From assembly GCA_024234955.1 (NCBI GenBank), contig JACKNK010000003.1:248001-312000 (forward strand): a stretch of DNA of 64,000 bases, in the 5' to 3' direction. The notes beneath the pieces are model-generated. The model searched no databases. It was not told where the DNA came from and was given only the letters and a program-made list of their open reading frames with translations. Source of the DNA: Gammaproteobacteria bacterium. Lineage in GTDB: Bacteria; Pseudomonadota; Gammaproteobacteria; JACKNK01. Made by a program: the position numbers and the translations under genes. This document shows positions 24,110-32,855 of this stretch, piece by piece (positions within the stretch are counted from its first letter, which is position 1; the number at the start of each line of letters is the position of its first letter).

Positions 24110-26842
24110 ATGACCAAACTGCTCGAGCGCTTCGCCAACCATCCTTGGTGGGTCCTCTGGGCCTTGGCGATCGTTTCCCTACTGGCCGGTACCCAGCTCA
24201 ATGATCTGAAAGTCCATGTTTCATCGGAAGAACTGCTGGTGCGCGATGATCCGGCACGCGATTTCCAACGCGAAGTCGCCCTCGCGTTTGGCGACGAGCG
24301 CGTCAACCTGCTGTTCATTCGCGATGCGCATCTTCTCGATCCGGAGAAGCTCAAAGTACTGCGTACCGTTGTCGATGAGCTCAACGCCCTGCCCTTCGTC
24401 GAGCGCACCGACAGCCTGTTCTCGGTGCCGCATCTGCGCACGGTCGATGGGTTCCTGACCAAGGCCCCCTATCTGGACACATTGCCCGCCGATCGTGAAG
24501 CGGGTGACGTGCTCCTGAAAAAGGCGCTGATCAACCCCTTCCTGCGTCATGTCCTGCTCTCAGAGGACGGTCAGGTGATGGCCGTCGCAGTGGTGCTCAC
24601 CGATGCCGATACCGACGACGCCAATCGTCCCGACGACACCGCGATCACCCGATCGCTGATGGAAATCACCGCCCAGCTCACCCCCACTTACGCCGAGGCC
24701 TTCAACATCGGGCTGCCACAGGTCCGGGACGAGATTGCCGCCAACGTCCAACGTGAACAGGGCGAACTGTTCCCCCTGGCGGTCTGTGCCTTGCTGATCG
24801 CCTTGTTCGTGCTGCTGCGCCAGATTCTCGACATCCTCATCCCGATCATGACCGCCGCCCTGAGCATCCTGTGGACCCTGGGACTGATGGGCCTGTTCGG
24901 GATTCCGCTCAATGTGGTGACCTCGATCGTGCCGATCCTGCTGATCATCGTCGGCTCCACGGAAGACATTCACCTGTTGTCGGAATTCCGCCACGGACAA
25001 AAAGCCGGGCTGGCGTCGGACGCCGCGATAAAACGCATGGCGCGCAAGATGGGGCGCATCGTCCTGCTGACCTTCCTGACCTCGTTCATCGGCTTCCTGA
25101 CCGTATCCCTGAGTCGTATCGAGGTGTTGTTTCAATTCGGTCTGGTCGCCGCCACCGGTCTTGCTCTCAACTTCCTGATCACGGTCAGCCTGATCCCCGC
25201 CTTGCTGGCGCTTGCCGGGCGCTGGCAGCTTGATGGCGGCCCGACCCTGGCGCTGCCCAAAACGCTGAACTGGCCCAAGCGTTACTTCGCTTTTCTGCGC
25301 CACAACCGGGGTCCGGTGATGTTTGTCACCCTGCTGATCGCGGCAGCAGCCGCCAGCGGCATTCCGCAGATTCATATCAACCACAACGCCATCGACAGCC
25401 TTGGCGACCACTCCGAACTGCGTGCCCGCTTCGACGAGGTCAACGCAGAGCTCGCTGGGCTGGAGTCCTTTTCGGTGGTGGTGGACTCCGGCATCGAAGG
25501 CACCTTCCTGAAAGCGCGTTACATCAACGAACTGGTCAAGATCCAACAGTTCATCGCCAAGCTGGACGCGGAACGCGGTACCGGACATTCATCCACCTCG
25601 TTTGCCGATTACCTCGCCCTGCTCAACGCCGCCTTCGAGGAACTCGAAAAGCCCAAACAACCGAAAACCGATGACATCGTCAACGAGTTGATGCTGTTTC
25701 TCGACTATGACCACGTCAAAGGCTACGTCACCCCCGACTACAGCCGTGCGCGCATCCTGGTGCGCCACAACATCGCGTCCACCGAGCCGCTGCAGGCCTA
25801 TATTGACCGTATCCAGGGATTCATCGACACCGAGCTCGATCCGGGGCTGCGCGCGCGGATCAGCGGCGACTCCGTCCTCAAGTTGTCTGCAACCCGCGCC
25901 ATGATCATCGGCCAGTTGCAGTCCATTGCCCTGCTGATGGCGATCATCGTGATCATCATCGCCCTGCTGTTTGCAGACCTCAAAGTCGGCTTGCTTGCCC
26001 TGCTGCCGAATGTGTTCCCGGTAATCGTGCTGTTCGGGGTCATGGGCTGGTTCGCCATCCCGCTCAATATCGGCACCACGATGGCGGCGGCGATTGCCAT
26101 CGGCTTGGCGGTCGATGACACCATGCACTTCATGCTGCGTTACAACGAGGAACTGAAGTCCTCGAAAAGCCAGTTGCTGGCGATGCACGAGACCCTGCAG
26201 GGAGAAGCGCTGCCGATCTTCGCGACCTCGATCGCACTGATCACCGGTTTTCTGGTGTTCAGCCTGTCCCAATTCCAGCCGATCGCCCAGTTCGGTCTGC
26301 TTTCCGCCCTGGTCATCGCCAGCGCCCTGATTGCGGACTTCGTGATCACCCCGATCACCATCGCCGCGCTTCGCCTGGTCACCCTGTGGGACATGCTTTC
26401 GCTGCAGTTGCGCGAGGACGTGATCCGCAAAAGCCCGCTGTTCGTAGGCATGCGGCGCTGGCAAATCCGTCGTTTCATCCTCTCCAGCGCGGTGCTCAGT
26501 TACAGCGCAGGCAACCCCGTGTTCCGCAAAGGCGACGCAAGCAACGCGATGTATCTGGTGATGACCGGCCAGGTGGATATCCGCCTCACCAAACCCGACG
26601 GCACCGAGGTGGTCGTGGAATCGTTCGGCCCGGGCGCCTTGTTCGGGGATGTCGCGGTACTCGTCGATGAAACACGTCGGACCGACGCCATTGCACGTGT
26701 CGATACGAGCGTACTGCTGCTCACGCGCGAAGCCATACAGAACACCACCTGGCTGCACCCCGGCATCGCCGCCCGGTTGTTCTACAACCTGGCCGTGGAC
26801 ATCGGCTCACGCCTTATTCATATCGTCGACCGCACTCGCTAA
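24110..26842 (+). CDS. RND-superfamily (MMPL-type) transporter fused to a cyclic-nucleotide-binding domain
   Basis: The 910-residue inner-membrane protein has the two-fold RND plan. A first membrane helix (WWVLWALAIVSLLAG) is followed by a periplasmic domain, a five-helix block (about 225-365), a second periplasmic domain and a second helix block (about 595-760, with GTTMAAAIAIGLAVDDTMHF). A C-terminal domain of about 120 residues looks like a cNMP-binding fold (YSAGNPVFRKGDASNAMYLV ... FGDVAVLVDETRRTDAIARV). The phosphate-binding cassette departs from consensus (GD for GE, TD for AA/SA), so ligand identity is uncertain. Substrate export of lipids or hopanoids is possible for this family but not shown here. 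Confidence 0.87.
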   Translation: MTKLLERFANHPWWVLWALAIVSLLAGTQLNDLKVHVSSEELLVRDDPARDFQREVALAFGDERVNLLFIRDAHLLDPEKLKVLRTVVDELNALPFVERTDSLFSVPHLRTVDGFLTKAPYLDTLPADREAGDVLLKKALINPFLRHVLLSEDGQVMAVAVVLTDADTDDANRPDDTAITRSLMEITAQLTPTYAEAFNIGLPQVRDEIAANVQREQGELFPLAVCALLIALFVLLRQILDILIPIMTAALSILWTLGLMGLFGIPLNVVTSIVPILLIIVGSTEDIHLLSEFRHGQKAGLASDAAIKRMARKMGRIVLLTFLTSFIGFLTVSLSRIEVLFQFGLVAATGLALNFLITVSLIPALLALAGRWQLDGGPTLALPKTLNWPKRYFAFLRHNRGPVMFVTLLIAAAAASGIPQIHINHNAIDSLGDHSELRARFDEVNAELAGLESFSVVVDSGIEGTFLKARYINELVKIQQFIAKLDAERGTGHSSTSFADYLALLNAAFEELEKPKQPKTDDIVNELMLFLDYDHVKGYVTPDYSRARILVRHNIASTEPLQAYIDRIQGFIDTELDPGLRARISGDSVLKLSATRAMIIGQLQSIALLMAIIVIIIALLFADLKVGLLALLPNVFPVIVLFGVMGWFAIPLNIGTTMAAAIAIGLAVDDTMHFMLRYNEELKSSKSQLLAMHETLQGEALPIFATSIALITGFLVFSLSQFQPIAQFGLLSALVIASALIADFVITPITIAALRLVTLWDMLSLQLREDVIRKSPLFVGMRRWQIRRFILSSAVLSYSAGNPVFRKGDASNAMYLVMTGQVDIRLTKPDGTEVVVESFGPGALFGDVAVLVDETRRTDAIARVDTSVLLLTREAIQNTTWLHPGIAARLFYNLAVDIGSRLIHIVDRTR

Positions 26843-26851
26843 CCGCCGGCC

Positions 26852-26882
26852 AAATCGTTCCCAAATCGTTCCCAAATCGTTC
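26852..26882. repeat. 11-base tandem repeat, about 2.8 copies
   Basis: AAATCGTTCCC occurs twice in tandem and a third, partial copy (AAATCGTTC) follows. It fills the gap between the converging RND and PhnD-like genes. It may be simple replication slippage. Confidence 0.85.
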
Positions 26883-26884
26883 AT

Positions 26885-27727
26885 TTACCGACCACCGACC
26901 AGCGCATCCAAGGTGTCGATGTTCAAGGCACGGACGTCATCCCAATCCGAATCTTTCGCCGCCTCGATGCCGGCGAAACCGATGCCATCGAGCAACGCGG
27001 CCCCTTCTGCGCTGTCGGACATGGCGATCATGGCCTGCTGCAACGCCGCCACGACCCCCGTTGCGATGTCGGCCCGTGCAGCGAGTGCGTGCGCGGTATA
27101 ACCGGGTGTGCGCCACAACACCCGCAGCCGTGCGCGCACATCCGGGTCGATCGTGCCCAGGGTCCGTTCGATTCCCCCTCCCGCCGGGTACAAGCCCAAG
27201 GCCACAGCGCGATATACCGAATCATGGGAAGACACGTAAATCGGCGTGAACGGGATGTCCAGCTGGCGCAGCTGCGCCCGGGGCAACAAACTGGCGGCAA
27301 AGGCATTCGGTGCCGGAAACGCGATCGTTGTGTCCTTCAGATCCTCAAGGCGCTGAATCGAGGAGTCCCGCGAGACCACCAGCAACCCACGGATCCGCTT
27401 ATCCTTCTGACGCGCAAACGCACGATAACCGGGGCTCCGGGAAAACACCGTGTAGTGATACGGGTTCATGTATGCGAACGCATAGTCACCATCGGCAACA
27501 CGGCGTTCAAACTCAGGAATATTCGGCGCTGTACGGAAGCTCAGCTTGAAGCCCGTCCGCGCTTCCAGGTATTTCAGAATCGGCGCCCAGTCTCGCGCAA
27601 GCTCAACGGTCGATTGCTGGGGAACCACGCCAAAACTGAACTCTGGCTGGGGTTCGCCGGCATAGCTGGTGCCTACAGCGCAGACCCAGAGCAACGCAAC
27701 ACGCAATCGCATCCAGACAGGTTTCAT
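26885..27727 (-). CDS. PhnD-like periplasmic substrate-binding protein
   Basis: The 280-residue protein has a signal peptide (LRVALLWVCAVGTSYAG) and the PhnD fold: FGVVPQQSTVELARDWAPIL, NPYHYTVFSRSPGYRAFAR, and DLKDTTIAFPAPNAFAAS. PhnD-family proteins bind phosphonate or phosphite for ABC import, but no ABC permease or ATPase is next to it. Orphan members often serve as sensor inputs, which would fit the degenerate receiver gene just upstream (16 bases away, same strand). The ligand is unknown. Confidence 0.85.
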   Translation of the reverse strand: MKPVWMRLRVALLWVCAVGTSYAGEPQPEFSFGVVPQQSTVELARDWAPILKYLEARTGFKLSFRTAPNIPEFERRVADGDYAFAYMNPYHYTVFSRSPGYRAFARQKDKRIRGLLVVSRDSSIQRLEDLKDTTIAFPAPNAFAASLLPRAQLRQLDIPFTPIYVSSHDSVYRAVALGLYPAGGGIERTLGTIDPDVRARLRVLWRTPGYTAHALAARADIATGVVAALQQAMIAMSDSAEGAALLDGIGFAGIEAAKDSDWDDVRALNIDTLDALVGGR

Positions 27728-27743
27728 GGCCCGGCGAACTCGA

Positions 27744-28355
27744 TCACGGCGTGGTGTCCATCAGGTCACGAAACAAACGCTCGACCCGTCGCAATTTCAC
27801 CTGCTCGGTGGCACGGGCCACCGCGTGGGTGAGCAACGGGAGATCGACCGGCAACGCCTGCCAGTCGAAGGCGCCGGCATGCAGCGCCTCAATCGCTTGC
27901 GCGCGCTGATCCGATCGCGCCAGCACGATCACCGCAGGGCAAATACTGGCATCCGCCGCCATCACCGAGGCGACAAACGCCTGCATCTCGTCATGATCCG
28001 GATTCAAATTCAGTAACACCACATCGATTTGCCTCAACTGCCGAAGCCATGTTGAGGCTTGATCGACATCGGACGCTTCGAATGCCTCGTAACCAATATC
28101 CTCAAACAGCTCACCCATTTCAGAGCAACGCTCATCATCCCCATCGACGATCAACAATCGCGGCGTAATCGGGGGCAGCTTGTCAGACAACGCCGCAGGT
28201 GCCGGCTTCGTAACCGTGCCGATCTGGCGACCAAATCGGCCAACCACAACCTGGCCGTCAGTCGGCGTGCCTGCGACGGAAGCAGTCGAAGTGGCCGATG
28301 GGCGCGCTCTGGGACGGAAGTTCAACACCCGAGGCGCCTCATACGACTTGTTCAT
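27744..28355 (-). CDS. Degenerate (pseudo) receiver-domain protein
   Basis: The 203-residue protein has a disordered, basic N-terminus (about 1-65, rich in Ser, Ala, Pro) and then a response-regulator receiver fold (about 66-190). The acidic pair is partly kept (VDGDDE), but the phosphoacceptor position reads VVLLNLNPD (Asp to Asn), the conserved Thr/Ser region reads VIVLARSD, and the conserved Lys-Pro reads ALPVD (Lys to Leu). Phosphorylation is therefore unlikely. There is no output domain. A strong RBS (GGGGAGAGG) precedes the ATG. It lies 16 bases upstream of the PhnD-like gene, suggesting a joint signalling role. Confidence 0.75.
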   Translation of the reverse strand: MNKSYEAPRVLNFRPRARPSATSTASVAGTPTDGQVVVGRFGRQIGTVTKPAPAALSDKLPPITPRLLIVDGDDERCSEMGELFEDIGYEAFEASDVDQASTWLRQLRQIDVVLLNLNPDHDEMQAFVASVMAADASICPAVIVLARSDQRAQAIEALHAGAFDWQALPVDLPLLTHAVARATEQVKLRRVERLFRDLMDTTP

Positions 28356-28626
28356 GACATCCTCTCCCCATCTTCTAAACTAAATTGCGGTCGGGCCCGA
28401 ACGCCGATGTTTCACCCGCCGACCGCCGAACCGTTTGCAATCTGCAGCCCAGTTCGAAACCCAGGCTGGCAAATCAAGGTCTATCGGATACGAAATAGAC
28501 ACTTACGAAGAAGGTAGCAAGTTGTTTGCCACACCACGCCGTATCCGGATAAATGGCCTTAAGCGCTTGCAGGCAGAGTTCGTCACAGCAATGCTTGGGG
28601 CTGTTGCTCACACCGTTGCGAAGACC

Positions 28627-29424
28627 ATGCCCGAACACGTCCCTGGAGCACGACTGTTCATCAGCCTTTGGCTGACGTTTTCCTGCGCTCTGGCCTCGGC
28701 CGATCACATCACTTTTGCCGCACCGGTCAGCGGCGCCAAGGTCGAACGTTACGAAACCGAACTGACCCTTCCCCGCAATCAATCTCAGAAGCTGACCGTG
28801 CCCAACGATTGCGAGGCCATTCTTGCGCGTCAAAGCAGCGAAACCCGACATTGGGGCAACCCGGTCGAACAGCGTCTGTGGCACAAGGTCATCAACGACT
28901 GCCGTTACCATGCCTTTTTGCATCGATACCCGGCAGCGCCTAACGATTTCGTCAGCGACGTGGATTTCTGGAACGCTCGTATCGATCAGCTTCCCTTCCC
29001 GAACGCCTGCGCCGATCTGGCCGACTGTCCTTCTTTACCCAAGGGTGTCGCTTTCGCGGCAAGCATGTTTGCGGCAATCACGTCCGCAGCCAACTTCCCG
29101 CCGCCAACCCCGGCCACGAACCCATTACCGGACACAGCGGCGGCATCGCCCGCGCACGCGTTATCGAATTGTCACTTTGTGGACGGCCTGTTTCGTGGTT
29201 ATCTACAGCATGATCCAGGCTCTGTAGCCCCTTGGCGCTGCCTACGCGATCCCAAAGCCCCCGGATTTCGTCTCTTGTCCGTCGATTACAGCGACGTCAA
29301 TGGCGATGGCTATCAGGATGCCGTGCTCCGTCTTATCCCTTTGGGAAGTGGAACCAGCCGGGCTCCGCGTGTGCTCCCGGTAACCCGGCTGAGCGCCACC
29401 GGTCCCTTGATCTTGCCACCCTAG
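28627..29424 (+). CDS. Secreted hypothetical protein
   Basis: The 265-residue product has a signal peptide (ARLFISLWLTFSCALASA) and six or more cysteines in the mature part, consistent with disulfides in the periplasm or outside. Near the C-terminus YSDVNGDGYQDAVLRL resembles a calcium-binding FG-GAP/EF-like loop. I do not recognise the family. The ATG at 28627 is chosen for the signal peptide; in-frame ATG 28591 is an alternative. It is divergent from the receiver gene; the 28356-28626 gap shows no other gene. Confidence 0.65.
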   Translation: MPEHVPGARLFISLWLTFSCALASADHITFAAPVSGAKVERYETELTLPRNQSQKLTVPNDCEAILARQSSETRHWGNPVEQRLWHKVINDCRYHAFLHRYPAAPNDFVSDVDFWNARIDQLPFPNACADLADCPSLPKGVAFAASMFAAITSAANFPPPTPATNPLPDTAAASPAHALSNCHFVDGLFRGYLQHDPGSVAPWRCLRDPKAPGFRLLSVDYSDVNGDGYQDAVLRLIPLGSGTSRAPRVLPVTRLSATGPLILPP

Positions 29425-29474
29425 CTAGCGACCAAGCGGCGTAACAATCCATTCATGCGACTTTCGGCGAGGCT

Positions 29475-30455
29475 TTGAAGCCAACGGTGCTCAACGTATT
29501 TCTGACTTTCGACACCGAAGTCTGGTGTGGCGGCTGGAATGAGCTTGATCGGCGCTTCCCGGAAGCCTTCCGCCGCTACGTCTATGGACCGACTGCGCGC
29601 GGAGACGGTGCCTTGCCGTTAATTCTGCGTGTGCTCAACGAACACGGTCTGATCGGGGTTTTCTTCGTCGAGCCCTTGTTCAGCAAGCGATTTGGTATAG
29701 AACCGCTGCGCGAGATCGTCGCATTGATCCAGGACGCCGGGCACGAGGTGCAGGTCCATCTGCACACCGAATGGGCAGACGCCACGGATCCTCCGTTAAT
29801 CGCGGACCTGGCGCGCAAGCACCAGCATCTGGCCATGTTCGATCGCGCACAACAGACCCAGTTGATAAAGCTCGGGATCGATCAGTTGCGTAACGCGGGT
29901 GCGAACACCCTGAGGGCCTTTCGCGCCGGTAACTACGGCATGAATGAAGACACCCCGGCGGCCGTTCACGGCAGTGGCCTGGAAATCGACTCCAGCTATA
30001 ACCCCGCGTCCCGCTTTGGCGGCCATTTCGTTGAGGATGGCGAAATTCCCCGTCAGGCTTTTGCGGTAGATGGCGTTCTCGAATATCCGATCAGTGTGTT
30101 TCAAGGCGGCAAAGGCGGCGCTCCGCATGCTCTGCAGCTGACATCCTGCTCATTCCAGGAAATGCGGCATGCACTCCGGCAGGCGTTCGCCGCAGGATGG
30201 GAATCGGTCGTCATCGTGGCGCACAACTTCGAACTGATGAATCGCGCAAAAACCCGTATCGACCCGATTGCATTACATCGGTTCGAGAACCTGTGCCGTT
30301 TCCTGAACCAGCATCGCGATCAATACCGTTGCCAGGGATTCAACACGCTTGATGCACACGCCTTCAAGGGAATCGCCAAACCCCTTGAGGGTTCGGCTCC
30401 GCTACGTTTCGCGCGCATGACTGAGCAGGTTTTACGAAGGGCCTACGGCGCATGA
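29475..30455 (+). CDS. Polysaccharide deacetylase-family protein (WalW-like)
   Basis: The 326-residue protein has NodB-fold signatures: FLTFDTEVWCGGW near the N-terminus, a His-x-His in VQVHLHTEWAD, and FRAGNYGMNEDT. It lacks a signal peptide, so it probably acts in the cytoplasm on a sugar or lipid-linked intermediate. A TTG start with a GGCGAGG-type RBS is used. Its stop overlaps the ATP-grasp start by four bases, so the two are translationally coupled. They probably modify an exopolysaccharide or cell-surface glycan. Confidence 0.82.
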   Translation: MKPTVLNVFLTFDTEVWCGGWNELDRRFPEAFRRYVYGPTARGDGALPLILRVLNEHGLIGVFFVEPLFSKRFGIEPLREIVALIQDAGHEVQVHLHTEWADATDPPLIADLARKHQHLAMFDRAQQTQLIKLGIDQLRNAGANTLRAFRAGNYGMNEDTPAAVHGSGLEIDSSYNPASRFGGHFVEDGEIPRQAFAVDGVLEYPISVFQGGKGGAPHALQLTSCSFQEMRHALRQAFAAGWESVVIVAHNFELMNRAKTRIDPIALHRFENLCRFLNQHRDQYRCQGFNTLDAHAFKGIAKPLEGSAPLRFARMTEQVLRRAYGA

Positions 30456-31681
30456 CCGACCACACCACAGACACCGATGCACGCCGTAACCGGCAGGCCA
30501 TCATCCTCGGCATCGACTCGCCGATTGGCCTGACCATGATCCGGGAACTGGCCCGGCACGACGTCAGAGTGATCGGTTTGGCGCGGTCGAAAGCCGGTAT
30601 CGGCTTGTATTCACGCTATCTGCATGAAGGTCACATCCGCGAACGGGACGAGGATGCCTTGATCGCGCAATTGAATGCGCTTGCCAGCACCAGCGGCTGT
30701 CGATGGCTCATGACGGTGTCGGAAAACGACATCCAACTCTTGCACCGGCGGCAAGGCGACCTCGTCGGAATCACGCCGCTCATCCCCGAGAAGACCTCGT
30801 TTCAATTGGTGTTGGACAAGGCGAAGATCAATCGCATTGCCGATGAGCTGGGCATCGACACCCCTTATGGTTGGCCGATCGACAACTCGCAGGATTCCGC
30901 CAATCTCTCCCCCGCACCGCACTTTCCGCTGGTGCTCAAATGGCCCGATCTGGAATCCGTGCGGAATGAGCTCATCAACAACAATGCGCCTCTGGACAAA
31001 TACCGTTATGTGCATGATCCGGCGGATCTTCAGACCTACCTTGCGCGATTCGATGCGCTAGGGGTCTACCCACTGGTCCAGTCCTATTGCCCTGGGCACG
31101 GACTGGGCCAGATGATCCTGATGCACCAGGGCAAGTCCGTACTGGAATTCCAACATCGGCGAGTTCGTGAATTCCCGCCCGAAGGCGGTATATCGAGCGT
31201 CTGCGAATCCAGCGTCATCGACGAAGCTCTGATGCGCAAATCGGTTTCCCTCCTGCAGACCGTGGGCTGGGAGGGCCCTGCGATGGTTGAATATCGGCAT
31301 GATCCGAGAACCGGAAAGTCCTGCCTCATGGAAGTCAATGGACGGTTCTGGGGCAGCCTGCCATTGGCCAATGCGACAGGTGCGGAGTTTGTCTGGTTCA
31401 CGTTCTCGATCCGGGCGCTGGGCCAAGTTCCAACGATGCCCAGCACGCGACATCCGCAACGTGCGCGCTTCGTGATTCCGGATATGCAACGCCTATATCG
31501 AATTCTCTTCGCCAGGAAGCGCATCGCCGATCCCACCGTTAAAGTTCGCCCGCTCACCGAACTGCTGCACTTCTTCGCCGATTACCTCCGACTTCGTACC
31601 CGCTATTACGTGTTCAGTTTCACGGATCCGAAGCCCTTCCTCGCCGATCTCTGGTTCATCCTGCGGAATCGCGTCCGTTAG
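30452..31681 (+). CDS. ATP-grasp family ligase
   Basis: The 409-residue protein has an N-terminal pre-ATP-grasp region (AIILGIDSPIGLTMIRELAR), a central ATP-binding stretch (FPLVLKWPDLESVRNELINN) and a C-terminal metal-binding segment MVEYRHDPRTGKSCLMEVNG with RFWGSLPLA, as in carboxylate-amine ligases of the carbamoyl-phosphate synthetase-like group. It may join an amino acid or similar acid to a sugar product made with the coupled deacetylase. The substrate is unknown. The 3' end overlaps the converging phosphatase gene by 26 bases. Confidence 0.83.
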   Translation: MTDHTTDTDARRNRQAIILGIDSPIGLTMIRELARHDVRVIGLARSKAGIGLYSRYLHEGHIRERDEDALIAQLNALASTSGCRWLMTVSENDIQLLHRRQGDLVGITPLIPEKTSFQLVLDKAKINRIADELGIDTPYGWPIDNSQDSANLSPAPHFPLVLKWPDLESVRNELINNNAPLDKYRYVHDPADLQTYLARFDALGVYPLVQSYCPGHGLGQMILMHQGKSVLEFQHRRVREFPPEGGISSVCESSVIDEALMRKSVSLLQTVGWEGPAMVEYRHDPRTGKSCLMEVNGRFWGSLPLANATGAEFVWFTFSIRALGQVPTMPSTRHPQRARFVIPDMQRLYRILFARKRIADPTVKVRPLTELLHFFADYLRLRTRYYVFSFTDPKPFLADLWFILRNRVR

Positions 31682-32252
31682 ACGATCTGTCCACCGCGCG
31701 CCATTCCCGAACCACTCCCTTAACTGCCGTCTCCAGCAGCGCATAGCAGGTATCGAAATAAGCGTCGCTCAGGGTAACCGGGTCGTGGATGTGTATCCGA
31801 AACGGGTGCGCCCATAACCCGAGCAGCGCGACCTGTGCCCGCGAGCCGTCCAAGCGGTCTCGGAGCCGAATCGCCTGTCCCACCTCCATGACCAGCAACA
31901 GGTCGCCGTCGCGCACTCCGAAATCCTTCATATCCACGGCGCGATGGCCATCAAGGCTCCGCCCAGCACGCTGCGCTGCTCGCCGGGCATCCGCATCCGC
32001 GAGTCCACCGGTGTGCGTAGACAACCCGAACGATGCCGTTGGCACCCCGAGTTCCTCCGCCAACCGTTGCGCATACGGACTGCGGCAGACGTTGCCCAGA
32101 CAGACGAAAACAAGCCGCTCGACACGGTCGAAATCCGGCCGGGTGAAGCGTTTCACCCCACCGAATAGCCATCTCAGATCGGCCAAGGCAAGCCGAACCA
32201 TGCCTCGCCAGGTTCCGTAGCGCGTATCAATCAACCGGGTATAAAGCGACAT
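31656..32252 (-). CDS. Low-molecular-weight protein tyrosine phosphatase family protein
   Basis: The 198-residue protein carries the P-loop VCLGNVCRSPYAQRLAEELG (Cys-x5-Arg-Ser, about 52-60) and the general-acid region IHDPVTLSDAYF near the C-terminus. It has an N-terminal extension of about 45 residues ahead of the domain. Enzymes of this class regulate tyrosine kinases of capsule and exopolysaccharide export; no such kinase is in the window. It overlaps the ATP-grasp gene tail to tail. Confidence 0.85.
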   Translation of the reverse strand: MSLYTRLIDTRYGTWRGMVRLALADLRWLFGGVKRFTRPDFDRVERLVFVCLGNVCRSPYAQRLAEELGVPTASFGLSTHTGGLADADARRAAQRAGRSLDGHRAVDMKDFGVRDGDLLLVMEVGQAIRLRDRLDGSRAQVALLGLWAHPFRIHIHDPVTLSDAYFDTCYALLETAVKGVVREWRAVDRSSNGRDSAG

Positions 32253-32261
32253 GGACTGCGA

Positions 32262-32855
32262 TCAGCCCTTACACCAGACCAGAATGTGATTGTTTGCCGG
32301 CATCGCCACGTCCTCCTGACACTTCATCCCGGCCAGCTCGGCCAAGGCATTGAGATCATCGAAATCCCGGACCCCACTCAACGGGTCCCGGGCGCGCAAC
32401 CATTGATCGAACCGCACATTGCTCTCTGCGGTCGCTTGACCACCGTAATGAAATGGACCGTAAAGCGCGAACACACCACCAGGCAGAAGGACTCGCCCCA
32501 GCCCGGCAAACATCGCCTCGACCATCGGCCAGGACATGATGTGGACGGTGTTGGCGGAATACGCGGCATCGAAGCGCGTTTGAGGCCAGTCATCCCGCGA
32601 CACATCCAGAGCCAGCGGCGGCTGGACGTTATCGAGTCCAGCCTCATCCAGCCACGCCTGAATCCCGGGGTGATTCTCGACCATCTCGGAAGTCTGCCAG
32701 CGCAGATGCGGCAAGGCGGCGCCGAAATGGACTGCGTGCTGCCCGGTTCCGCTGCCGATCTCCAACACATGACAGCGATCGGCAAATAGCGACTTCAACA
32801 CCTCGAGAATCGGGGCCTTGTTCTCCTCACAGGACTCGGCAAAGGGCTTTTTCAT
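32262..32855 (-). CDS. DUF938 SAM-dependent methyltransferase-like protein
   Basis: The 197-residue protein matches the DUF938 family from its start (KKPFAESCEENKAPILEVL). It has a SAM-binding motif HVLEIGSGTGQHAVHFG and YSANTVHIMSWPMVEAMFAG. Its substrate is not known. It overlaps the end of the upstream GNAT-like gene by four bases and lies nine bases before the phosphatase gene, so the three genes probably form one transcript. Confidence 0.88.
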   Translation of the reverse strand: MKKPFAESCEENKAPILEVLKSLFADRCHVLEIGSGTGQHAVHFGAALPHLRWQTSEMVENHPGIQAWLDEAGLDNVQPPLALDVSRDDWPQTRFDAAYSANTVHIMSWPMVEAMFAGLGRVLLPGGVFALYGPFHYGGQATAESNVRFDQWLRARDPLSGVRDFDDLNALAELAGMKCQEDVAMPANNHILVWCKG

